NCBI GenBank assembly: GCA_025506515.1
Contig: CM046442.1
Span: forward strand, 113,872,136-113,936,135
DNA length: 64,000 bases
Direction of reading: 5' to 3'
DNA from: Flaveria trinervia
Lineage: Eukaryota > Streptophyta > Magnoliopsida > Asterales > Asteraceae
The notes under the pieces were generated by a model. That model was given only the letters and a program-made list of their open reading frames with translations, did no database searches and had not been told where the DNA came from. The translations under genes and the position numbers were made by a program. Shown one piece after another: positions 21,421-32,219 of the stretch (its first letter is position 1; each line of letters opens with the position of its first letter).

Positions 21421-21548
21421 CACCATATCATCATGCGTGTACCATGTGGTGCGGTTGCCTACTCATATATATATACAACGAGTTTGTACATACAAAGAGA
21501 AAAGAAATACAAACAAAATATATCTATCTAACCCACCATATCATCATC
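21416..21548. repeat. Short direct repeat AACCCACCATATCATCAT
   Basis: 18-bp direct repeat at about 21418 and 21530, flanking 95 bp. The right copy contains the stop end of the minus-strand ORF below. Confidence 0.7.
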
Positions 21549-22640
21549 TTCGGTCTGACTAGACCCGCCCACGCTAGAGGTTCTAGCATCATAATGGCCT
21601 AACCGTCTGGGTGGCTTTGACAACAACGGCGTATCGAAGGCCACATAGTCAGCAACCATGTGTTGTATCACCCACTCCATCATATCCTCGATACGCGTGA
21701 GCCCGTCGTCCATGTGGGTGACCTTGGTATATGTGTCCCAAAGCATATAAACTATATGAGCACGCAACAGCGGGTCCTTGTCGTCCGGCGGATGAAAGGG
21801 CTCATCCTTCCTGCCGCCAACCAGCTGCTGAATCTAGACCTCGGCACCTGTCAACTTGGGCGGGTCCACCAATGGGTCGGGCACCCATGCAACAAGCTCA
21901 TGGACTATTTGCACCAGGTGCCATGTGTCATCCACAAACCGTCGAGTGATCCTCCTCCCAGTGGTGGTGTCTGTGCCGCGTGACGTATAGGAGTCACTGG
22001 CAGTGGAAGATGGGACATAGTATGCTAGTATCCCAGACCCCGAGCGATCTTCACCATGATGCTGTCGCCTACTAACACCCATCGTGCTTGCTTGTGATAA
22101 TAGCTAGCGAAGCAATCTGCAAGAGTATGCGTGATGTGACAATGTCGGTGTGTGAGTAGACATCGAAGAAAGAAGAGGTCGGCGGTATTGACCCTATCGG
22201 TCTCCGTTCCACGTCAAGCTACCGACATGGCGATCAATCGGTGAATGTAAGGATGGAAAGGATCTCGTATGTGAGAGACCCTCAAATCGCCACAGTACGG
22301 TCTGTCCCCGATCGCAAGCCACCAGGCCTGATCTGTGTCATCGAGCCACCGAATCAAAGTCGTGGTGTAGATCGGCTCTCGTGTTTCCTACTCGGTGTAG
22401 AGGCCGCTGACGACAATGAACCTCCTAAGGGATGTGCACTGTTGGACGCCATACATCCTTAAAGAAACCTTCACGTCCGCACGACCATCAACAATTTCAT
22501 CCTCGTCTAGCTCGTGTAGACCATGTGCACGCGGACGGAAAGTGAATGTGCAATAAAACTCAACCGTGAGCTCTCGATGTGCGGGCTAAATCCATGCTAA
22601 ATATCTGCTCCCACGGGCTAAACTCGCCAATAATATCCAT
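21528..22640 (-). pseudogene. Decayed retroelement ORF, ATHILA ORF1-like
   Basis: A GC-richer island in AT-rich DNA. On the minus strand, fragments read RRFIVVSGLYTE, AWWLAIGDRPYCGDLRVSHI, RDPFHPYIHRLIAMSV, ADLFFLRCLLTHRHCHITH and ASYYHKQARWVLVGDSIM, then a C-terminal open piece (21528-21767) with LRAHIVYMLWDTYTKVTHMD. Several stops and frame changes lie between them. The IRDPFHxYxHR followed by DLFFLxC pattern is what I associate with the ORF1 family of Athila-type elements common in composite plants; this rests on recollection. The role of that protein is unknown to me. Confidence 0.45.
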
Positions 22641-25159
22641 AAATCGCTTGCACTCCCAACAAGATCTCACCACACACACACACTAGTAGGGGACCCGCGC
22701 GATGCGACGACGGTAACAATTCACAACACATTGATGTTGATTTCTTCTCAAAGTGAGTTTTGATAGTGTGTTTTAGTCATCATATTCTTCTTCAACTTAC
22801 CAGATTGCGTTGAATTCCTAGGAAGCTATTGATTGCGTTGTTGAAAAGTCAATGATGTGTTATTGGTTTCATCGGTCATGGTGTGCTAACAGTAAACATG
22901 CATAATATTTGAGATAAATGATTTGTATCTACAAATGAACTTTAGAGTTGTTATTACAAAAAATAGCGGTGTGTAAGCATTTTCACATTGCCGAATAACA
23001 AAATTGAATAAATCTAGTAGTTAAACTTGCAAGAGAAAGGAGAAAAAATATGACATCATCGAAACATAATGCAAATTTTATATGTTTAACGGAATTGACT
23101 AATGCTTTAGCGAATGCCCATTCATAATGCTAATATGTGGTCTTGTATTTCACTACATAGCATGTTGTTGATAGGTCTTGATGGGTGACATATAGATACA
23201 AATGTCCTTGTGGGTCTAAATGTTACTACTGATAGACCTGTTACTATTCAAATACCAATCTCAAAAATGTATCTAAATTTACTATTGGTCATAAACAAAT
23301 GTAAACACTAAATTTTTTGTTGGTTCTATCTATCTAACCGTAGTTATGATGTTGTATTAAAAAATCAACATATATCAAACGCATGTTAATATGTTAAAAA
23401 CTACAGCACTGAATTTTTTTAACTAAAGAAAAAGTGAGTATATCGCAAAGAATAAGAAAACTCCAATATGTAAGTATACTTTAGTTAAAGATGGTGCCAC
23501 ATATAGTATGCAAGTAATTTAGAAAACGATGCTTTTGGTATGAACTTAGAAAAGATTATTCGTGGTGTTATATTATATTAAAAGATTATGATATCATATC
23601 GCATTGGTGATGCAGGATTTGGCTTATATCAGGTTTGGTTCTTCAATGTCGTTATGTGTGCTCCATGACCGTTTTCCTTTATCGGCACATGTTTTCCAGT
23701 TGCATATCAAGCATTTGTAGAACCACCTAGGTCCGCTTGCTGACATTTGTGATGATTGCTTTGCGTAGGAAAGTCTTCTCCTATCACTTGTATTGGTTAA
23801 TACTTGTTGTCAAACAATAGTAAGTAAAGTCAAGAGTAGTAGCCTGCAATACCTACATGATCATCTTGACTGAGGATGATTTTTCTATGAAATACAAATA
23901 ATAAGCAAATCACAAAACTTATTGTAGCTATGTAATATGGGCTTTGAGACCAATTGAAAAGAAGCTTAATCGGAATCTCATATTAGAAAAAAATCTTAAG
24001 ATCTCATAAACTATATCAAACAATAAGCTTAATTGCTTGAATCAAAGAAATTTCACAAATTTATCACAGAATCTCAATTAGAAAAGAAGCTTAATCAACT
24101 AAGTTATTAAAAATAAACAAACGACATACTTTTCTGATTAAAATACACGAATAATTAGATAGATAGTTTAGTTAGGAAATCCCAATCAGCGAAACACATC
24201 CTTGATCATCAAGAAACTTTAATCATTTTGAGAAAAAAATCAACCCCCTTGACATTTTATTTCTAATAGTAATATGCAAATACAATAGAAAAAAAAGAAA
24301 ACAAAAATGGAGATCAAATAGATTTGAACCTGAAAATGAAGATGATTGATTGTAGCAAAAGCACCAACACTATTAAAACCCAAGTGGAAGTTTGAATTCC
24401 CATATTCTATTGTCATGTACAGTGTAAACAATAAGCTTTCATGATCGATTCATTAAGGCGAACACTCAAAATTTGAAGGAAACAAAAGCACACGTCCATA
24501 TTCAATTGGGTTACCTATAAGATTATAATAAAAGAAATTGCAATTAACAAAAGGCTATTGTTAAACTAATCATGTTGCAAAGATTCCCGTTTCAAAAAAA
24601 ATCTAATATACTTACAATTTTAAAACAATTTAATTAATGAAATAGCAAACAGAAAATAGCAAAATGCTTTTGTAGCCAAAACAAAATATATGCTAAGCAT
24701 CTGATCTGTGAGGAAATTTGGTAATACAAACGAAATCGGATTCACTAGAAGGCGTCTGAAAACTTTCAGATCAAACTAATTTGGTGGTTCACCCAAAATT
24801 GTTCAATCGGATACAATCTAGTGATTTAGAAACGAAAATATGTTCAATTTTGTGATGAAGAACGAACCAGAAAAAGAACAGAATTTTTGACCAAAATTTC
24901 TTAGAGCGTATTTGCAGTTTTTTCCATTAGAAAACTGCCTAGGGCAGTTTTTGGGTCCTCAAATTGACACTTTCGGCCCTTCAAGAATTAATAAGTTTAA
25001 TTCTAGAGAGTCTCCGAAAATGAATTTTTATTGAAGTAATAATGACGGGAATAAAAAATTTCCAAGCTGATTATTAATAAGTTAATTCTGATAAAATTTT
25101 TCTATTGAAACCCTAACCGTGACGGTTAGGTCTAAATTTCACGGTTTGGACTTTTTGTT
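22641..25159. other. AT-rich intergenic DNA, no gene seen
   Basis: About 2.5 kb without a coding frame above noise. There is a short (CA)n near 22672-22685 and, near 25107, an AACCGTGACGGTTAGG inverted word related to 18898-19350. Stretches near 23600-23780 are less AT-rich but have stops in all frames. Confidence 0.6.
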
Positions 25160-25240
25160 CTTGTTTTATTATTATTATTATATTATATTATATTATTATT
25201 ATTATTATTATTATTACTATTATTAAGATTATTATTAAGA

Positions 25241-25284
<44 letters not shown>

Positions 25285-25285
25285 G
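25160..25285. repeat. (TTA)n microsatellite
   Basis: About 125 bp of TTA/ATT trinucleotide with a few interruptions. Confidence 0.95.
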
Positions 25286-25286
25286 T

Positions 25287-25507
25287 GTAAATTACTATTT
25301 TGGTTCATGTGGTTTGGTCATTTTAACCATTTGAGTCTAAAAATAAATTTCTAACAAATTAAGCACTATAGTTTGTATTTTATAACTTTTTCAGTCCAAT
25401 ACACTAATAGAGTTAGATTTTTCAATTACTTTCTAATTAAATGACCAAAATGCACTTGAAGTGAAATGGTTATTTTTAATAACCTCAGGGACCAAAACAT
25501 AATTTAC
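25287..25507. mobile_element. MITE-like element with about 20-bp inverted ends
   Basis: The left end GTAAATTACTATTTTGGTTC matches the reverse complement of the right end (GTAAATTATGTTTTGGTCCC). Length 221 bp with no ORF. It lies between the TTA repeat and element C. Target duplication unclear. Confidence 0.55.
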
Positions 25508-25531
25508 TATCTCACACAAACACACACCCAT

Positions 25532-27529
25532 TGTAACACCCTGTTATTTTTCTTTGAAGCCAAAGAAAGAAAAAAAAGAAAGAAAAGAAATAAAGTCTAA
25601 GTTGAGGGACCAATCGTGCCAAAAAGAAGAAAAGTTTGGAAGAGTGGGTGTAAAGGGGATGGCAGCCTATTCCCCTCTCCCATGCTTATCTTCAATCGGC
25701 CAAGGAGGGAGAAAAGGGAGAAAAGGGCAAGTTTCGGGTTTTTTGAAGGATTCAAGGTGCAAAAGGCAAAGTCAAGCGGGTGTGTAGGAAGCTCTACTCG
25801 AAGAGGCTGACAAGGTGAGTTCTAGGCCCCTCTTTTACACGATTTTGACCGATTTTGGGGCTGGAACACATACCTAAACCGTTTTTGGTTGTGTGGGTGT
25901 TGAACCCGTTTTTATGTATTTGTGTGTGGTGTACGATCGGGTGGGGCTCGTGTTTGGGCTTGTGATGCTTGAATGATGTTGTGGTTGTGTTTCTAGGGCT
26001 TAGGATGGTTGGTTTAAGCCTAGAACATGATAGAAAGGGGTTGGAGGCCGAAATCTGTAGTTCAGGTTCGAAGAGACTACATTCTGCACCCAGCTAGGGC
26101 TCATGCGACTAGAAGCCATGAGACGGAATGGCATGCGACTAGAGGCCATACGACTGAAAGGCATGCGACCGAAGGTCATGCGCCTAATAGTCATGCGACT
26201 AGATGAAATGCGGTCGAAGGTCATGCGACTAAAATCCATACGCCCAAATGGCATGCGACTGAGGGTCATACGCATGGAAGTTATGTGACTTAAGGCTGTG
26301 CGATTAAGAGTTCTAGGCCTAAGTGTCCATTCGCCCCATAGTGCCTATATGCCCAAATAGGGCTTATGCGCCTAAAGAACTTAGTTTATTTTCTGATTTT
26401 TCGGGGGAAAAGTGTTATGTAGGCTTTGACTAGGGAGGTTCTCGGGGTTTATGTAAGTTGACTTTTGAGGTCATAGTTGATATGATGGGCATGTGTGATG
26501 ATGTATGATTGATGCTTATGCATGATGATGTATGATAGATGATGTTTGATGATTATCTTTGATCGTATGTTTGTGCATTATGTTCCTTATTATGTAGGAT
26601 GATATGACTTTACGTGGTGTGATACTGCTAATGAACGTAAAGTATTATCTTAAAGAAGTGAAAGACTTAAGATAATGAAAGTGGAACATAATGATGAACG
26701 AATGAAAAGCCTTGCAAGCAAATGAAAGGAGTTTCACAACTCATTGAGAGTTGTTAGCTCAACTGTGTGTGTCTATAGCATGCGATTTTGGCTAACTCAT
26801 AAGGGTTCATACACACAGTAAGAGTTCAGTCTTGGTGACTGCTCCAATACGTGCGATTTCCTAAGTACTGTGTGTTATACAACATGCGATCTTGGCTAAC
26901 CCATAAGAGTTCACACACATAGGGGGAGTCTGTCCTGGTGACCACTCCATACATGCGATATAGGGTCTTTCTCGCTTAACCCTAGATGAATTGCTTTGTG
27001 CTCTAGAGGGGGGTTAGACATATGATAGGACCTAGATAGAAATGGAAAGACAATAAATGTACGAAATGTGCGATAAGTATGAAATGTGCGAAACGTGCGA
27101 AATGTATGAAACGAGCAATGATGAAGATAACAATTATTACCTTGATGTATGTACGATGTGTGATCACATGCGATAGTAAAGAAAATGTTTTAATGAATTA
27201 AAGGTAATGTAATGTTTTAATAAAACTAGAACTCACTCAGCAAGGCTGACTTTTATATGTTTCCAGTTGGCAGGTAATGGTTGCTGAGGATGGCACGGGG
27301 CGGCTACTCGGCTCATTTTGGATGGCATCCATTTTTATAATGCTTTTGTGATGTAATGCAACAAGTATTTTGCAATGTGATAATGATGTATTATTTTGCA
27401 AAAGCTTTTATAATGAAATGAAATATCGTTTTTAATGTTTCCGATACAATGATTATTTAAGTTAATGTAAATATATATTTTATGTGCATGATTGGCCAGT
27501 TGTAAGCGTCTGGGGAACGGGGCCTTACA
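25532..27529 (+). repeat. 5' LTR of element C
   Basis: 1998 bp, TGTAACACCCTG to GGGGCCTTACA, homologous to the LTRs of A and B. Contains its own array (26095-26380) and a second short tandem (27045-27120, GAAATGTGCGA-like 10-11-bp units). Confidence 0.92.
26095..26380 (+). repeat. CATGCGACT minisatellite array in the LTR of C
   Basis: About fifteen degenerate 17-19-bp units such as CATGCGACTAGAAGC, CATACGACTGAAAGG and CATGCGACCGAAGGT. It ends just before TTTTCTGATTTTTCGGGGG, as in A. Confidence 0.88.
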
Positions 27530-27532
27530 AGT

Positions 27533-27544
27533 TGGTATCAGAGC
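27533..27544 (+). other. Primer-binding site of element C
   Basis: TGGTATCAGAGC, four bases after the LTR end; initiator tRNA-Met type. Confidence 0.93.
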
Positions 27545-27880
27545 TAAAGTTTAAATGAAACGGGTAAATTTTCAAAAGAAACCTTAACTTAAACTGAAAA
27601 TGGGACGGAAAAGGAAGGGATGCCAGTCTAAGTAGCTGCATGCCATCAGGTATTTTGATAATGTTAACCTGTATTACATGCGCATGTTATGTGGTTTATG
27701 TGTTGTTTGTAGATTTAGATACTCATGTAGTCAGGATAGGTAATGCTTGGGGTATGAAGAGTAAAGTAAGTGGCTAATCACCACTGGCCACTGTAATTAG
27801 GGACTTACTATACTTGACATAAACTGAGCTGTTCCCTTGAATGACTGTGTTGGTGTTTGAATATTTCAGTGTGTGTGTGG
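27545..27880 (+). other. Untranslated leader of element C
   Basis: 336 bp with no array and no ORF; clearly related to the leader of B. Confidence 0.7.
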
Positions 27881-28353
27881 ATGGCCGGTGGTAGATCATC
27901 TAAAGCTTCGAGGGGTGAAGGTCGTGGTGTATGTGGTGCTGAACCGTGGCCCAAAAGAGGAAGGCCTAGAGTTGAAAAGGTGGTTCATGAAGAACCTAAG
28001 ACCCCACATCCGGAGGACGGTGATGAGAGTGCTAATTTGAGGGCATCGTAAAGGACGTCGTTGTAGAAGAAGTTCATCAGGTCATGCAGAAAATCTTACC
28101 GTCTGTGGTTACCAAAGTGATAAAGGTCGTAAAGGAATGAGAAAAAAAGGAGAGAAACAGGTCCTCGAGAGAACAGGAGCGATCGGAGCCTGAAACGGTT
28201 CTTTCCGATGATGAAGAGGAGAAAGAAGAAGAGCCTGCGCCAGAGGCGGCATGAGGCTGTAACTACGGGGCATTTCAAAGATACAAGCCCCCTACTTTTG
28301 ATGGTAACGGTGCTGATGCTGCTGCTCATCGATGGGTAAGGGAGATGGAAGCT
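27881..28353 (+). pseudogene. gag of element C, N-terminal part
   Basis: Starts MAGGRSSKASRGEGRG, as in B. A missing base near 28049 creates a TAA and a frameshift before the VHQVMQKILPSV segment. A TGA near 28137 (CGA in B) and another near 28252 follow. The acidic DDEEEKEEEP run and the gag core start (APTFDGNG, then HRWVREME) are readable. It is cut at EME by insertion of D and continues at 61671. Confidence 0.88.
28349..28353. repeat. Target-site duplication AAGCT, left copy (composite D)
   Basis: AAGCT before TGTTGAAGC. The right side (61671-61675) reads AAGTT, one mismatch. Confidence 0.75.
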
Positions 28354-28935
28354 TGTTGAAGCATATATTGTCATGTGTAGTGTGTCCGTCGCTTGAAGAA
28401 TAGTCTAGGCTTAATGTATTACACTTGATATGTTGCAAACACATGAAACTGGGTCATTCGCAGGAGCATATACGAATGAGACTCAGTCGTACGACTGAGT
28501 CATGCTAATAGACCAGTCATGCGATTGAGAGATCCGATTAGGGCCTTCGTAAGACTGAACCATAAGAATGGTCCAGTAGTACGATTGAACCATACGCATG
28601 GTCTAGCCGTACGATTGAACCATACGAATGGTCCAATTGCATGAATGGGCCCAGTCGCATCTAATATGGGCCGAAGCCTATATATACCAGTTTTAATGTG
28701 TAGAGAGATAAGGATTTTGAGAGGAGTCTGCCGGAGCCTAGGTGCTACCGGATGAGGGGATCGATCTCCCCTTGCCAAGAGTTTTGATTCTTATGTTGTA
28801 ACGAGCTTGTATCATTAGGTTTTATCAATGAAACCAATTTTTGATACTTCATGTTATAGATTTGACTTTTGGTTTTGGTTGTTTATCCTTCCGTCAAGAA
28901 CATGCTCGGATGTCTACTGATCATGCGACTTCACA
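28354..28935 (+). repeat. 5' LTR of composite D
   Basis: 582 bp, TGTTGAAGCATAT to GCGACTTCACA. The word array at 28465-28672 (including the perfect palindrome CAGTCGTACGACTG at 28484-28497) lies just upstream of a TATATATA box at about 28680, then the R-U5 region. Confidence 0.92.
28680..28687 (+). promoter_or_regulatory. TATA box of the LTR promoter of D
   Basis: TATATATA following GGGCCGAAGCC; the same spacing after the word array is seen in the 3' LTR near 61402 and in G. Confidence 0.7.
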
Positions 28936-28937
28936 AT

Positions 28938-28949
28938 TGGTATCAGAGC
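28938..28949 (+). other. Primer-binding site of D
   Basis: TGGTATCAGAGC two bases after the LTR end. Confidence 0.93.
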
Positions 28950-29424
28950 TTTGGCTCTAGATTTAGGTGTGATTCAATCGTTTTGATATAAAATTGTGTT
29001 TTTACGCTCAAAAACGCAATCTTTTGTGTCAAATCGGGTTTCAGACGTCTCCTGATCATAAAGTAAAGTTTTTTCCAGCATACGACAATTAGGGTTAGCA
29101 AAAATTCGTGTTTTTGCGTTCAAACACCTTAAACCTAGAGATTTTCGAAATCCAGCAGGTTCAGTCGCACGATTGACTCAATCGCACGATGAGGTCATAC
29201 GCATTCCCCACACGCACGATTGGACTCAGTCGCACTTCCATTCGTCCAACTGAGAAGACTATTTGCATTTTTCATCCGCATTAGTTCATTCGGCCGACTG
29301 AGTCATCCGTATTTGTTCAGTCACACGATTGAACTATCCGCATAGTTCAATCGCCCGAATAGCCCAATCGCACACCTTCATTCGCACTAATACAAAAGGT
29401 TGGTTTAATTTAAAGTTAATAGCA
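28950..29424 (+). other. Leader of D with word array
   Basis: Untranslated leader before the gag start at 29425. From about 29155 to 29392 it carries words such as CAGTCGCACGATTGA, CATTCGGCCGACTGAG and CAATCGCCCGAATAG, the same class as in the LTRs. The first part does not resemble the leader of G or the one at 59754. Confidence 0.75.
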
Positions 29425-32150
29425 ATGGAAGACCAATATTCAGCCTTTACAATAGGGAGAGACTCACGTATATAAAATTCACTGCTACTGGAGAATGAGG
29501 TGGGGAATCACAACAAACCCCCAAAGCTGATCACGTTAGACGAATATCCATAATGAAAACAACGTTTCGAGCTCTACTTAAATGGAGTAGATCCCAATCT
29601 GTGGGAGTCTATAGAGACGGGGTACAACATGCGTATAGGAGCTGATGGTATCAAACTCACACTTGGTGGGATGACTGACAGACAAAAAGTGAAATACAAT
29701 GTAGAAAAGAAGGTTTATGCTTTGCTTACACAGTCAATTCCAAAGGATATTTTCCATCAATTCTTAGAATATACTCAAGCAATGAAGCTATGGGATGTGT
29801 TGGAGAAAAGGTATGACGGAAATGCATCAATGAAGGCCATAAAGGCTAAGGCTTTAAAGAAGGAGTTTGACAACTTCTTCTCGATGGGAAAAGAAAGCCT
29901 AGATGATGTGATCAATAGATTCTACCACTTGATGAGTGAGATGCACACTCATGGAGTATCGACGTCAATAGAGGACAAAGTGTCCAACTTTGCATATGGG
30001 CTGCCAAAGAAATGGGTGTCATTTGTCTCCAATCTCACATAGAGTGGTATGCTAACAAAGTTAGATATCAATGACTTCATTCTAAAACTGAGAGAAGAGG
30101 AACTGAGGATGAAGTACAGAGCTCAGAAGTCTTCATATGGTCAGAACCCAACGCTATACAAGCGACACCTCTTCAGACAACTTTTGTATCAAGCTCGGCT
30201 GGTCCCTCACCAGCTTCTACTTCAGGGTCAGAAACATCAGGGTGGTCTGGTACCCAATACATTGCACCTGAAGCAAATGCAGCAAAGCTGATGATCGAGA
30301 ATTTCGGCAATGTCACAGTTGAGGTAGCTAAAGAGCACATGGATCTCTTAGCTGCGGTAGTCCACTTTTATGATGGACTAATTGCTGGAAAGATTGGGAA
30401 CTGCCATTTGGCAGATGAGGATTATGAGCAGGTGGATGAGATAGAGCTGGAGCGGATGGACATAATGTGGGCCTTAGAAAGTGCAGTCCGGAGAGCTAAG
30501 AAGTTTGTCAAAAAGACCGGACAAAATTTGATTGCTACTAAGGACACTACCTTCGGCTTTGATAAATCCAAGGTAACCTGCTTCAACTGCGATGAGGAAG
30601 GGCACTTCAAAAGGGAGTGCGTGACGCCAAAGAAGACTGGCAGTGGGAATCCTTTCTCCTCATTCAATCATCAGGAGAAACCCGCTAGCAGTTCTACTTC
30701 ATCAAGCAAGGATCCCAAAGCCTTAACTGCTCATGATGATGAAGGACAGGACTGGAGCTTTCAGTTTGTCTCACTGGGAGAATCCAATGTCGCTAGTGTG
30801 GAGGATATCGATGATGACTCTACCAGTAAAAGAGATATTGCAGTCGAACTTGCGATGTCAACATCAGAAGAAACTGCACCAGTAGTCACCTACCTACCTG
30901 AAGAAGGGAAAACTACTACAACGTCAGAGTCACCAGCTCCAAAAACACCAGATTCTGCATTGATGGCTGATTCATCAGAACCCTCTTAGGTAAGTACTAC
31001 TGACCTACTCTTTAATAATCATGCTTGTTCTGATTGTAATAAATTTAGGGAAAGCATTGATTTAAAATTTGCTAGATTATTAGATCACAATGATAACTTA
31101 GTAAAGGACCTAGAACTATGCACTGAAGCTAATAGAGTTTTAAAACAAAATAAGCATAGTTACAAAGAAAAGACAGACCTTTTGAACAAACAGCTTAGGG
31201 AAACAGAAGTTGTAGCATTTAACCAAGCTAATAAAATTAGGTACTATCTTAACTCCCTAGAAGACACTAAGAAACAAAAGGTAGTTTTCGAATTTGAAGT
31301 TAATTCCCTAAAACAAAAACTGCATAGTTGGACTAGTTCTTCACACATAGTCCAAAACTTAATGAGAGAGAGAAACAATATGGAGGGACTGGGTTATAAA
31401 GTGGTTCCACCACCACATGAGATCTTGATGAACACAAAATGTAAATCAATTAATGATAATCCAATCAAGGATCATGTGGTGTCCACTCCTCTTGTAAGTG
31501 ATCTAGATTCTACATGTTCATCAAATGAATCTGGTTCTAAACAAAAGGAGGCCACTTCAAAGGCAAAAGGTAAAATGCCTTGCATTAATCTGGACAAAAA
31601 ATTTGTGAAGGTTAGTATAAAGTCTGGTTCAACAAATGTCAAATCTGAACCTAAAAGGACAAATAATAGTAACGAATCACGTGCATCATGTCAAAGTCCA
31701 GAGAATAGGAAAGAAAAAGATGTTAAAAATGTTAAAGCAATTAACTTTGTAAAATCAGATAAAACATCTAAACAATCAGAGTCAAAACCCAAACAAAGTA
31801 AGGTCACCCGGGTGTCACGTACTTCTCCATAAAAGCAGTTAAATCATAAAGTCGAAAGCAGAGCTTGCTATAGTTATGGAGAGTATGGACACATTGCGTC
31901 TCATTGTCCTTATTATCAGACACCTAGGAGGAAAGTTGAACTCCCTGACCAAAAATCTAGCTCTTTTAAAAGGAACTCAGTGAGGCCACTTAACAGAGAT
32001 AGTGAACCCAAAGTTCAATATATTAGCCGGTCGTTTGTTTATCATAAACAGGCCTTACACAAAGCTGGCTTATGGAAAGAGAAATCAACCTCATTGTCTG
32101 ATAATGAGAACAAGATGACATCTGAGCTTCCCTCACCCTTGAATGGTTAA
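29425..32150 (+). pseudogene. gag polyprotein of copia D
   Basis: Begins MEDQYSAFTIGRDSRI at 29425, with TAA/TGA stops before 29560. The UBN2-type gag domain follows (YALLTQSIPKDIFHQF, LWDVLEKRYDGNASM, FYHLMSEMHTHGV). There is a stop at 30040 and a frameshift near 30150. The long second part has CFNCDEEGHFKREC (about 30580-30621) after RAKKFVKKTGQNL. After a TAG at 30987 the frame continues through a lysine-rich coiled region (LLNKQLRETEVVAFNQANK) to a second, damaged knuckle CYSYGEYGHIASHC near 31870. The two-knuckle, coiled layout fits SIRE-like gag. It packages the RNA genome. Confidence 0.85.
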
Positions 32151-32219
32151 TGGGTAACATTTATGATATGTGATGCCTCTGGGAAACCCAAGCCAGTGAA
32201 GGCTTCGGTCCCTAACCTG

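Noticed and set aside
21050..21434. Several long open frames on both strands rich in Tyr, Ile and Thr
   Set aside because: They are translations of a TATACG/TATA microsatellite; no real coding signal.
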